Assembly: GCA_022828595.1 (NCBI GenBank)
Contig: JAKGHH010000002.1
Location: forward strand, 39,402,222 to 39,466,221
Direction of reading: 5' to 3'
From: Nelumbo lutea
Taxonomy: Eukaryota; Streptophyta; Magnoliopsida; Proteales; Nelumbonaceae
Length of the DNA: 64,000 nt
Shown: piece by piece, positions 22,344 to 32,148 of the stretch
How positions within the stretch are numbered: the first letter of the stretch is position 1
Layout of the letters: each line of letters opens with the position of its first letter
The notes under the pieces: generated by a model
Seen by the model: only the letters and a program-made list of their open reading frames with translations
Databases searched by the model: none
What the model was told of the DNA's origin: nothing
Made by a program: the position numbers and the translations under genes

Positions 22344-23269
22344 TGATGGAGCGCAACCCGGTTGGTCTTAGTTGTCAATGAACTCGCCTCTGAGCTGGAG
22401 CATCGGGGGACCTGAAACGGGGAAGATGAGAGCTCCAGGGGGGAACCCGGTGTGATAACTCCGAATCTCAAGTCAGTAATCTCTCAAAGGCAAATTGTAG
22501 ATCAGATAGCACAAAGTTCACATACCTTGTTTGTTGGGGGCAGGGGGTTTTATAATCACTTTGCGCACTCACTCCGAGGCCCTTGTCAGGTCGGGTATGA
22601 CTACCCTTGCATCTGTCAATTCGGCCGCCGTCCTTTCTGTTGGGACAGAACCGTCACTGCCTAACCGTCTCTCTAACTGGAGATGGCGGTGTCGGGTGTT
22701 GGGTGGCAGTGGCAGGTAGCCGTTTAGAGTGCGGCCGTCAAGCGTCAGATCCCAAGTCAGTCCGGTGCAACACCCTCGGGTACGGACTTCCTCAGTCTCA
22801 GGCATGATACAATTTGTTTTGTTTTGGTGCTCGGAAGGTCACGCGGACTGGTGAGCGAGGCAAAGTCTTGAGTTCGGAGGTATGTATAGGGCGGGCCAGT
22901 TCGGCGAGGTGTACCCCGAACTATTACAAGGTTGGCCAGTTCAGCGAGATGTACCCCGAACTGTTACAAGGTTGGCTAGTTCAGCGAGGTGTACCCTGAA
23001 CTGTTACAAGGTTGGCTAGTTCGGCGAGGTGAATCCCGAACTGTTGCAAGGTTGGCCAGTTCGGTGAATTGTATCCCAAACTGCTACAAGGTAGGCCAGT
23101 TCTGATTACTTTCTGGTTTGGGGCCAAGGGTGAGTTCGGGACCCCAGTAGGAGTTCGGTCCACTGGTGTCTCCCCTTGGTGTTCGCGCCTTAGGCTCGCT
23201 TTTGTGCCAAGCTGTTGTTTTTGCAACGTGTCACATAACTGTGAGGTCGGGCCAAATCTTCCTTCATCA
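22344..23269 (-). repeat. 3' LTR of the Tat element (left in the window)
   Basis: 926 bp, nearly co-linear with 32149-33075. On the minus strand it begins TGATGAAGGAAGATTTGGCC and ends CGCTCCATCA. A minus-strand TATAAAA box lies at 22548-22554, suiting transcription towards lower coordinates. A 40-bp tandem array is at 22894-23093. Confidence 0.92.
22894..23100. repeat. Five-unit 40-bp tandem array in the left LTR
   Basis: Units start at 22894, 22934, 22974, 23014 and 23054, with a partial sixth at 23094. Each starts GGC(C/T)AGTTC and carries AGTTCGG...CCGAACT, an inverted pair of 7 bases around 'cgaggtgtacc'. Unit length is exactly 40 in all five. Confidence 0.9.
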
Positions 23270-23292
23270 ATTGCCCCCCACTCCTCGTGCAA
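23270..23292 (-). other. Polypurine tract of the Tat element
   Basis: On the minus strand this reads GAGGAGTGGGGGGCAAT and runs directly into the LTR start TGATGAAGG. It sets the element's direction independently of the coding regions. Confidence 0.75.
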
Positions 23293-23950
23293 GGGTCTTG
23301 CCCTGGCGCGGGGAGTTTTGCGAGGTAGTAGGTGGATTTGTCCCATCCTTTGAACCTTGAATGCGCGGGTTGCATTTGCGAGGGTTCTTTGGTTTCTGAG
23401 AAGGCGGGAAACGTGCCTAATAAATGTTGATGGTTGACCGCGCGCGTTTTGAATTTCAAAAATTTGTGCCGCTAAGACGTGACAGCGGGTCATTCAAACT
23501 TGAAAAAAGCGCACCACTGTTGGACGTGCGCTGGCATTTGTTAGGGAGACGTGCGGCGCGGTCAGTTTTAGAAAGACGTGCGTCAGCGCGACGTCGGTTT
23601 CAAAACAACGTGTGCCGACGTTTCGCTTTTTTCGGAAGGATGTGCGCCAATCACGTCTCGACCTCAGGGGACGTGCGGCCAGCGCGAATGTGGGCCGTCG
23701 GATCGTCTTTGATCTGTACGATCGGTTCTTGGTTACTGTAGCTATAAATAGTGGGGGACCCTAGTTGATTTGTCACTTCTGCGGTTTGCCTATTGAGCTT
23801 GCGTCCAACTTTTTAGCTCACATCCAAGTTTTTTCAGCTCGCACCTAGGCTAATTACATAGCCTCCAAGGTTTTTTGGCTTGTTCCCATCTCCGAAGCCT
23901 TCAAAACTTTCTTTCGGTGAGTACTTTCCTGAATCCACCACTTTTCCTCA
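23293..23950 (+). promoter_or_regulatory. Promoter and leader of the reverse-oriented extra gene
   Basis: Spacer between the polypurine tract and the extra gene's ATG. It is rich in 'gacgtgcg(c/g)' repeats (23470-23690), which give many CpG and ACGTG-like sites. A plus-strand TATA box, GCTATAAATAG, lies at 23741-23751, followed about 30 bp later by sequence that could hold the start site and a pyrimidine-rich leader. A GTGAGT donor at 23917 and an AG at 23957-23958 could also form a small alternative intron, but this would remove the ATG at 23951. Confidence 0.55.
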
Positions 23951-25923
23951 ATGTTTAGCTTTGATAGCTCAGACGACTCTTCAAATAGGACTGACGTAGG
24001 TTCTACAAACTGAGCCGTATCCCCCGACTGCCTCAGTGATCCTGAGGTGGAATTCGAGGACTATGAACCAGTGGGCTGAGCCGCTTCGGGCAGTTTGGCG
24101 TCTACCTCTCGCCAAGGTCAAATGCTAGACAGGTTTGGTCCATCGACCATGACGCCCGAGGGGCTTCAATCTATACTTATGTCTTACAATCTGCTTGGGG
24201 GGTATACATATTTTATTCCGTCGGGTAGCTTTCCTTGGGAACACGGTCCTGATGAGATCGTGATTTTTCGAGAGCAGCTCGCTGCAGGGTTGCGACTTCC
24301 TTTCCACCCCCTTCTTGTCGAAGTCATAAACCATTTCGGTGTCACCATTGGCCAACTTCATCCGAACTCTATTCGGAACCTGGTGGGGACAGTCTCCCTT
24401 TTTTGCAAGCAGAATTTCCCTTTAGATTTAGAGATATTTTCCTCCATCTTGATGCTCAAGAGACACGCGGGTTCTCTTCTTGGAGGAAGACGGGCGCATT
24501 ACCTTTCTCCTCGCCCGGGCTTTAAGCTTCTGCATGATCTTCCTAATAAGGTCCCGACGTGGAAGCGAGGCTACTTCGGTGTGCGAAGTGCACAAGGATG
24601 GCCCTTTCAGACCGGGTGGGGTGAGGCCGCTCCTGATTCAGGTGTTACTCTCGACAAAGAGACGGTGAAGGGCCTCCGACAATGGGCACGACAAGGTTTA
24701 AAGTGCCATCACTACTTAACGGAGGCCAAGCTTATTCCGGCCGGCCTGAGTTCGGGTAGGTTTCTAGTACTGCGGTTTCTTGTTGCCTTGTTCCTTTATT
24801 TTTTCTGATGTCGAACTCGTTTCTGCAGGTGTGGTGGACGCGGAGAGAACTCGTGGGGGGCATCTGTTCCAAGGTATGAAGAGGAGGAAGAGGGTCGCCA
24901 AGCAAACTCGTACCGAGCTGCCCCCGGAAGAGGAGCATCAAGTTCCAAACAACACGCCGGAGGATCTGCCCAGGGAGCCCGAGGTGACTCCGATTCATGA
25001 AGCTGCTGGGGCGCCTTACGTTGAGACCACCTATACGGGCGCTCCTACATACTCAAGTGCTCCTGCTCACTCTGGGTCCGCTTATACGCGGGCTGGGCCC
25101 TCGGGTTCGGGAGCTCAAGGGGAGTTCAGGAGCGTGTTGACGCCGAACTACGCTCTTCAGAAGAGTTGGGAGGCTATTTTCCCTGAGGAGATCGCGGCGT
25201 GGACCGATCTTCCTTTGAACCAGGTCGCCTGCCGCGCCGTAACACATGCTATGGTGGTAAGTTAGATTTCGTTTGCCTTTTTTATTTTCTGTCGCTTTTG
25301 CTGTCATTGCTCACTTGTTTCTTTTGATAGGTGAATTCTTCAATTCATGCCTTAGCAGCCCAAGTGGAGAGCAGCTCGCGACTGCGCGAGCTGCTGAGGC
25401 TGCCGCTCATGCTGCTGAAGAGGCTTTCCGTGCTGCAGAGGCGAATACCCAAGCTGTTGAGGCGACTGCTTATGCTACTGAAGAGGCTGCTCGCGTCGCA
25501 ATGGCCAGGCAGGCGAGGTCTCAGCGTGATGCCGAGGCCATGGGGGTCGTTGTCGAGCACATGACAGACTTGAAATTGGATTTGCTGCATCAAGTCGAGT
25601 AACTTCAAGGGGACATTAGGGAGAAAAGGCAGATTTTTTCCCAAGGCATTGAAGACGCCAAGAAGAAGGTCGTTGAAGACTATATTGCCTCTTCGCGTTT
25701 TGATGATCTGATGGTGGATTCTTATAGAAGGGGGTTCAAACTGAGCCGGTGGATGATCTGGAACACGTACCCTGACCTCGATGTTAGTGCCATATCCACC
25801 TCACGCATAACTCAAGAGATGACCAATGCTGCTGATGGCGAGCCAAACTCTGAAGGAGAGGCAGGGCCTTCGGGTGTTGTTGAAGTGCCTTCTGATGGCG
25901 AAGAAGTAGCTCTGGGGATGTAA
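23951..25923 (+). pseudogene. Extra gene of the Tat element (PF04195-like), opposite to pol
   Basis: Three exons fit: 23951-24755, 24829-25256 and 25331-25923. Introns of 73 and 74 bp have GTAGGT/GTAAGT donors and CTGCAG/TGATAG acceptors. Exon 1 starts MFSFDSSDDSSNR and contains YTYFIPSGSFPWEHGPDE, then RLPFHPLLVEVINHFGV and QLHPNSIRNLVG. I recognise this as the 'putative gypsy-type transposon' domain (PF04195), found in plant Tat-group extra ORFs. Exon 2 has a KRRKRVAKQTR basic patch and a Pro/Thr/Ser-rich linker. Exon 3 is Ala/Glu-rich coiled-coil-like (AAEAAAHAAEEAFRAAEA) with an acidic tail. Function is unknown for the family. TGA stops at 24011 and 24077, a TAA at about 25600 and a frame change near 25370-25390 make this copy broken. 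Confidence 0.7.
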
Positions 25924-26235
25924 AGATAATCTTTTTTTTTTTTTGAAGTGCCTTCTGATGGCCAATGTACTCCTGTTTCTTGCAATGGAATAGGTAATCT
26001 TTTTGCCCAAGTGTTCCTTTGTCCTGAACTGATTCTTTGTCGAACTGATAATATGCCACTTTTCTTGTCCGGGTTATTATACTTCCGCGACCTATTTTGT
26101 CGCGGAGGCTTTTGCAGCGAGCTGTTTTTTTTTTGTCGAGCTGATAATATGCCCTTTTCTTTGCTTGTTTACGCCGAGGTTCTTGGCTTGCACCGTGTCC
26201 CATAGGACCTGATTTCGTCCATCTCGCTTGGCGGT
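25924..26235. other. Convergent spacer between extra gene and pol
   Basis: About 310 bp separates the stop of the plus-strand extra gene from the stop of minus-strand pol. It contains a T-run (25931-25944), a second copy of 'gaagtgccttctgatggc' (25945-25962, first copy 25881-25898) and two 'gtcga(a/g)ctgataatatgcc' blocks (about 26039 and 26134). Transcripts from both sides would overlap here if not ended early. Confidence 0.5.
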
Positions 26236-27540
26236 TTATAGGTAGTATCGCCTTAGGTTCACGATGTTCCACGCTCGAGGTACTTGTTTGCCTTCCAAAG
26301 TTTCGAGTTCGTATGCTCCCCCGAGCGCTCTCTTTACTTTATAGGGCCCTTCCCAGTTTGGTCCAAGTTTGCCCACACCAGGTTCGGACACCATAATCTT
26401 ACGAAGGTCCAGGTCGCCGACTCGGAAGCTTCATTGCTTTACTCTGGCATTGTAGTAGCGAGCTACCTGCTGCTAGTAAGCCGTTGTCCGGATGTGCGCG
26501 AGGTCCCTTACCTCGTCCAGTAGGTCAAGGTTGGTGCGTAACTCATCTCCGTTTGTCCGATCGTCGTATGTTTCTAGTCGCAATGTTGGTACTTCGATTT
26601 CCGCCGGGATCACTGCTTCAGTGCCGTAGGTGAGGTTGAAGGGGGTTTCTCCCGTGGCAGTTTTTTCTATAGTTCAGTGAGCCCACAAGACACTTGGTAG
26701 CTCTTCGGCCCACAATCCCTTAGCTCGATCCAGACGTGCTTTCAGTCCGCGCAGGATGGCTCTGTTCATTACTTCCGTCTGACCATTTGCCTGCGGGTGC
26801 GCGACTGATGTGAAGTTTTGCTGAATCCCCATGTTCCGGCACCACTCTTGGAACTTGATATCCTCGAACTGCTTGCCGTTGTCAGAAATTAGTACCTGAG
26901 GTAACCTGAAACGACACACTATATTCTTCCAAAAGAAGTTTTGTATGTTTTGGGCCGTAACAGTTGCTAGAGGTTCGGCTTCTATCCACTTCGTAAAGTA
27001 GTCTACTGCAACAACTAGGAATTTTCTTCCACCTGTTGCTGGTGGGAATGGCCCCAGGAGGTCGATGCCCCATTGTGCAAAGGGCCATGGGCTGGCGAGG
27101 TATTTGAGGTCGGAGGCAGGTTGATGGGGGAGATTGGCGTGCTTCTGACACTTGTCGCATTTTCTGACGAGCTCGACAGCTTCTGCCTTCATCGTTGGCC
27201 AGTAGTATCCTTGTCGGAGTGCTTTTTGGGCGAGTGCTCTGCCCCCCAAGTGTCTGCCGCACAGGCCTACATGAGTGTCGCGGAGTACAAACTCAGCTTC
27301 GGCAGGTCGCAGGCAATGCAAGTAGGGGAGCGTGTAGGACCATCGGTATAACCGTTCGTCTATTATGACGTATTTGGCTGCCTGGCGCTGCACCCTCTTG
27401 GCTGCATTGCGTTCTGCAGGAAGGGTTCCATCTATCAAGAAGCTCGCGAGTGGGTCGATCCAGCTCGACTCTGCTTCCAGGACGGGAGCGACCTCCTCTG
27501 CCCCCCCGAGAATACTAGGCTGAGGTAAGTCCTCTATGTA
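26236..27540 (-). pseudogene. Tat integrase remnant
   Basis: Zinc finger H...H...C..C is readable in DTHVGLCGRHLGG and CDKCQKHAN. The catalytic core shows WGIDLLGPFPPATGG (first Asp), LISDNGKQF (second Asp) and HPQANGQTEVMNR (Glu), so the DDE triad is present. The longest open piece starts upstream at 27771 and ends at 26674. A stop there separates it from the C-terminal part, where GETPF, YGTEAVIPAEI and a final WNIVNLRRYYL before the TAA at 26236-26238 can be read. Integrase joins the element's DNA to the host chromosome. Two or more in-frame stops make it inactive. Confidence 0.88.
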
Positions 27541-27990
27541 CACGGTTCTCATGTTGTTGTGACTTGTGCTGGCTAACCGGGACAGAGCGTCGGCCTCAGT
27601 GTTCTCTGATCTCGGGATTTGCCTGATGAAGTATGACTGGAAGTTGAGCAGGGCCTCTTTTACTTTCGCCAAATATGCGATCATGGAGAGCTCGCGTGCT
27701 TCATACTCGCCCGTAACTTGGTTGACCACGAGCTGGGAATCGCTGCAGATGACCAGGTGCTTTGCCTTCACCGTTCACGCTAGGTCCAGCCCAGCTATCA
27801 GTGCTTCGTACTCTGCCTCGTTGTTGGATGCCGCGAACTCAAATCGTAGTGCATACTCTAATTTTGTGCCGCCCGGGCCGCATAAGACTATTCCAGCCCC
27901 GCTGCCTTGCTAGTTCGAGGAACCATCCACGTAAAGGATCCAGGGCTCCTCATCCCAGTTCGCGTTTCACCTGACTAGGAGAGATGCCAC
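27541..27990 (-). pseudogene. Second (aRNH-type) RNase H of the Tat element
   Basis: Reads WILYVDGSSN (first catalytic Asp), GAGIVLCGPGG, SNNEAEYEALIAGLDLA (Glu), HLVICSDSQLVVNQVTGEYE (Asp) and SENTEADALSRLAS. This is a complete RNase H signature lying after the usual Gypsy RNase H. A second RNase H of this kind is a hallmark of the Tat clade. TAG stops after the SSN and LDLA motifs interrupt it. Confidence 0.8.
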
Positions 27991-28139
27991 ACTTGCTGCT
28001 ACCTCATGGGGTTCAGATTCTATTGTCTCGGGAGCTCCGGGTTCACCCGAACTGGGGACCTTGGGCTCGACCTGTAGGGCTTTGTGGCTGAAAGTGCACT
28101 CGGCAATAAAATCTACCAAAGCTTGGGCCTTAATTGCAG

Positions 28140-28680
28140 TCCGAGGTTTGTACTAGAGATCGTACTCGCTGAGTTCGATGTTCCATTTCATCAGCCTACC
28201 GGAGATCTCGGGCTTCAGCAAAACTTGTCTTAGGGGTTTGTCGGTTAAAACAACGACGGTGTGAGCTTGGAAGTACGGGCAGAGTTTCCGAGCTGATATC
28301 ACCATTGTGTAGGCAATTTTTTCAATCTGCGGGTACCTTGTTTCTGCTCCCTGCAGAATTTTACTAATATAATAGACGGGCCGCTGGACCTGATGTACTT
28401 GTTTTACTAATACCGAACTGACCACTTCGTCACTCGCCGAGAGGTACAGTTCTAGGACCTCGCCCTCCTCGGGTCTGGCTAAGGTCGGTACGGTGGCGAG
28501 GTAAGTCTTTAGCTCGTCGAACGCGAGCTGGCAATCTCGAGTCCATTCGAACCCTTTGCCTTTGATTGCCTTGAAGAAAGGCAGGCAGCGGTCTGCCGAC
28601 TTGGACATGAAGTGGCTCAGGGCGGCTATGTGGCCGTTTAGCCTTTGAACTTCTTTTACTTTCCGAGGTGGTCTCATATC
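28140..28680 (-). pseudogene. Tat RNase H (first) and RT thumb remnant
   Basis: Contains LNGHIAALSHFMSKSADRC and KAIKGKGFEW from the RT connection region, then VLELYLSASDEVVSSVLV, RPVYYISKILQGAETRYP and LKPEISGRLMKWNIELSEYD. In the usual Gypsy RNase H the motif is L-Y-x-D-A-S. Here it reads LYLSASDE, lacking the first catalytic Asp. Degeneration of the first RNase H is common in Tat elements that carry a second one. Confidence 0.82.
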
Positions 28681-28689
28681 AAGGATGGC

Positions 28690-29331
28690 CTATATTTTGT
28701 CCGAGTTAGCCTCAATGCCGCGCCGGTTGACAATGTACCCTAGGAACTTACCCGAGGTGACACCGAATACACACTTGTTTGGGTTTAGTCTCATGTTATA
28801 CTGACACAGAATTTGGAAGACAGAATCCAAGTCTCTTATTAATTCTCGCGAAAACTATGTTTTGACGATCATGTCGTCTACATAACATTCAATTTTCGTG
28901 CCAATTAAAGACCGAAAAAGTTTATTTACAAGTCTTTGAAAGGTCACGCCAGCATTCTTTAGTCTGAAGGGCATGACCTTGTAATAGTACAGGCCGAACT
29001 CGGTAATGAAGCTGGTTTTTTCTTGGTCGGATTGGTCCATCTTAATCTGGTTGTAGCCTGAGTAGTTGTCCAGGAAGCTTAGCAGCTCATGTACTGAGGT
29101 CGCATCCATGAGGCGGTCAATTCGGGGTAGGGGGAAGCAGTCTTTTGGGCAAGCTCGGTTCAGATCGGTGTAGTCGACGCACATGCGCCACTTGTCGTTG
29201 GCTTTTTTCACCAGCACTGGGTTGGCTACCCAGCTGGGGTAATGAACTTCCCTTATGAAGTCCGCTGCGAGGAGCTTTCTGACTTCGTCGTCGACCGCCC
29301 TCCAGCGCTCCGGGGCTAAGTTGTGTTTCTT
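28690..29331 (-). pseudogene. Tat reverse transcriptase remnant
   Basis: Open piece 29217-28855 shows LVKKANDKWRMCVDYTDLN (first catalytic Asp), CPKDCFPLPRIDRL, SGYNQIKMDQSDQEKTSFIT, PFRLKNAGVTFQRLVNKLF and the active site CYVDDMIVKT. The YVDD box is intact. Upstream, WRAVDDEVRKLLAADFIREV links to the protease frame across a TAG at 29332. Downstream, RLNPNKCVFGVTSGKFLGY follows a stop at 28855. It would copy the element's RNA into DNA. Interrupted by at least three stops. Confidence 0.9.
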
Positions 29332-30213
29332 CTATCTAATGGGTCTGACTACAGGGTCAGTGTTAAGCTTGTGAGTTATAAGGCCAGGGTCAATACCGGG
29401 CATATCTGCCGTGGACCATGCAAAAATATCTAAATTTTGGAGTAAGAAGCTCACCAGTTCAGTTCGCAAAGGCTCCTTGACGGAGGCGCCGATCTGTAGA
29501 GTTCGCGTCGGATCTATAGCCGAGGTCCGGACTGCGACTGTTTCCTCAGTGGGTGAAGCTCGTTCCTCGCCCTGCTCCGCCGGTCGCTCTAGTTCGAGGT
29601 CAACAGCTGCCTTGTTTTTTCCCTTTAGGGCGGCAACATAGCACTTGCGGGACTCGAGTTGGTCGCCTCGCGCTACCCCCACACCGAAGTCCGTGGGGAA
29701 CTTCATTACCAGATAATAGGTGGAGACCATTGCACGTAGAATATGCGTAATTGGTCGCCCTATTATGGCGTTGTATGGTGAGGGGGTCGCGACCATCAAG
29801 AAATCGTGGTTGAGTCTTACCGCGCACGGCCATGTGCCGACTTCCACAGGTACTGTTATTTTTCCCAAGGGCCTGACTTCCTCTCCGCTGAAGCCTACCA
29901 GAGGAGTGTGAGCGGGTTTTAAATCGCTTTTCTGCAAGTGCAGTTGGTCGAATGCTGATTTGAATAGTATGTTCGCCGAACTGCCTGAGTCTACCAGTAC
30001 GCGCCAGACTTCAAAGTCGCTGATCCTTAGCTTTATGACGAGCGCGTCGTCGTGGGGGTATTGAACACCTCGTGCGTCATCTTCTGTAAAAAAGATCGGG
30101 TCTTCCTTCTTTGGCCTCTTGGGAGGGTTCTGCTCCTCTCGGGTTGCTTCGCAAACTGACGTCCTTGCTGCCGCCAAAGTGCATCCTGCCACCACCGAAC
30201 TGCCCATTATCAC
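29332..30213 (-). pseudogene. Tat aspartic protease region
   Basis: The 293-codon open frame contains VLVDSGSSANILFKSAFDQL, the DSG-type retropepsin active site, then LVGFSGEEVRPLGKI and NAIIGRPITHILRA, the flap and second conserved block. The end, WSTADMPGIDPGLITHKLN, matches the segment that joins protease to RT in Gypsy polyproteins. The frame is open over its length, but the TAG at 29332 cuts it from RT. The protease would cleave the gag-pol precursor. Confidence 0.88.
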
Positions 30214-30500
30214 GTGGATGGTTCCCCGGACGGGCCTTTCTTTTGGGGGAGGTCGCTACAAGGCTTCGGCCGGTCTGTTGCTCGGCTCGGGGACATCCTT
30301 CACGCATTCCCCTTGCCGACCTGCTTTATTACTATTGTCATAATGTACAAAATTTCTTAAGTACCCATGACGGATGAGTCATTCTATCTCGTCGCGGAGA
30401 TTATTACATTGCTCAATGCTATGACCGTGATCTTTATGGAAACTACAATATAAATTTTTGTTCCGCTCATTGGGGTTGCTCTTCAGGCGAGGTGACCACT

Positions 30501-32050
30501 TTACGTAAGGGCGTCCTTGATCGTCATCAGGATCTCGGTCTGCCTTGTGTTCAATGGCATGTAATCCGTCCGAATTGCTAGGGGAGCTTGGGACGACCGA
30601 CTTGGCTTTGCATCTCGGTTGTGGCCTCTTCTGTCGCCGAGGTTGGAGGGCTCGCTTTCTCTTTTTCTTTTCTCAACACCGCCTTCGTTTCTCTGGTTGA
30701 TCTCTTCCTCAGTTCTCATAAACTTGTCCGCGAGCTTGAGGAAGTCGGCCACGGTTGCTGGATGGCTGGCCATCATGTGCCATTTGAATTCTTTGTGCGT
30801 CACACCCCTTTTGGCTGCGGCGAGCTGTACCACGGGGTCTAACCAAGGGATCTGCAGGCATGCCTCATTGAACCGTTTGATGTAGCTCCGGATGGGTTCT
30901 CCCTCCCTTTGGATTACCCCGAAGATACTTTCCTCGGTTATGGGACACCTTTTACTGGTGACAAAGCGCGCAGTGAGGATCTGCACGAACTGGGGCCAGC
31001 TTTTTATTGACTCGAAAGCTAGATTTCGGTACCAGGTGCGAACCACCCCTCTGAAGGTGGTGGTGAAGGCCACACACATGCATGACTAGCTTGCCCTAGC
31101 GAGGTGCATTTGCGACTGAAACGCGTCGGCGTGGTCGTTGGGGTCAAATGACCCATCATACTTGTCCAGAGAAGGGAGTTTGAAATCTCTAGGCAAGGGG
31201 ACTGCCAACAGTTCCGCTGAAAGGGGGGAAGGAACTAAGAGAATGGGGATGGTTTTTACCTCGCCCGAGCTCGTTTCTTCCTTTCCTCTGAGCTCGGGTA
31301 GCACGCGGGTAGCAGTTCGGCGACTTCACCGGCGCCTTCTTTGAGTGGGCCTGGTGCTGGTGCTGCTTGCCTTTGTGTTGCCGAGCTCGATGGGCCCAGA
31401 TTGTTGGCCTACTGCCAAGGCGCTGAAGCGGTTCTCTGTGAGTGGGAACTCGGGCCTGGAGCGCCGAGGTGACTTTGTTGGTGAGGTTCTTGACCCACCC
31501 GCAGGCTGCGAGGCGGGAGTGATCTTTCTTTGTTTTCATCCCAGGGATGAAGCCTGACTGTTAGGAGGGTTCTGCGGTTAGGAAGCCTCTCCTTGGTGAG
31601 GTCATCCACCTTGAGGGGAGGCCTTGACCGGCTTTGAAACAGGGTGCCGGGGGGAAAGTGGCTGGTTCAAGGGTAGCTGAGGAAATTGTTGTTGATAATG
31701 GTGTTGGGAGAGGTGGTGCAACACCTGATGTTGTTGGAGTTGGTGTTGCTGGAATTGCTGCATTTGGGCTTGCATTGCCCGCATGCACTGCATCAGATCA
31801 TCTATCTGGTTTTGGCGGGCTGCCAGTGGGATAGCAGTCGGTTCCGCGAAGTTCGTTTCGACAGGGAGTGGGAGAGGGATGTTCAACGAGGGAGTGTTCA
31901 GAGGTGCCACCGCATGTGACACATTCAAACTTGGGATCCCATCCACTGAAGGGGGATGGTGAACTGCCCAATGCACACCGCCGGAGCATTAAGTTGCTCT
32001 CCGGTAGTGGCTGTTTCGGTTCCACGTCCGGCACTGCTGGAGGAGGCCAT
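30501..32050 (-). pseudogene. Tat gag remnant
   Basis: A start at 32050 gives MASSSSAGRGTETATTGEQL. The frame breaks at about 31950, then a Gln/His-rich coil (MRAMQAQMQQFQQHQLQQH) is open to 31602. The retrotrans_gag core appears as LPSLDKYDGSFDPNDHADAF (about 31180), then FTTTFRGVVRTWYRNL, ARFVTSKR and EEINQRNEGG in the frame 31079-30501. A TAG near 31087 splits the core. Gag would form the particle shell. Between 30500 and 30214 lie degraded residues of the gag-protease junction. Confidence 0.85.
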
Positions 32051-32130
32051 TTCGGTGTTGGAGTGGGTGTTGGGAGTTTTTGAAAGAAGGGTAGGTAAAA
32101 GATATTTAGAGGGAGGCTTTTAGAAGCTAT

Positions 32131-32148
32131 CCCACAGACGATGCCAAT
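32131..32148 (-). other. Primer-binding site of the Tat element
   Basis: On the minus strand, directly after the LTR end CCATCA, the sequence reads ATTGGCATCGTCTGTGGG. It closely resembles the TTGGCGCCGTCTGTGGGA sequence commonly seen after plant Gypsy 5' LTRs. Confidence 0.65.

Noticed and set aside
22894..23100. CRISPR-like regular repeats
   Set aside because: Units are directly adjacent with no unique spacers, lie in an LTR and are duplicated in the other LTR; plant nuclear context.
22981..23493. 170-codon minus-strand open frame across the left LTR
   Set aside because: Made by the 40-bp tandem array, whose period is not a multiple of three, and by LTR sequence; no domain.
23917..23958. 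42-bp intron before the extra gene's coding start
   Set aside because: Splice sites look usable, but using them would remove the best ATG and the length is below typical plant introns.
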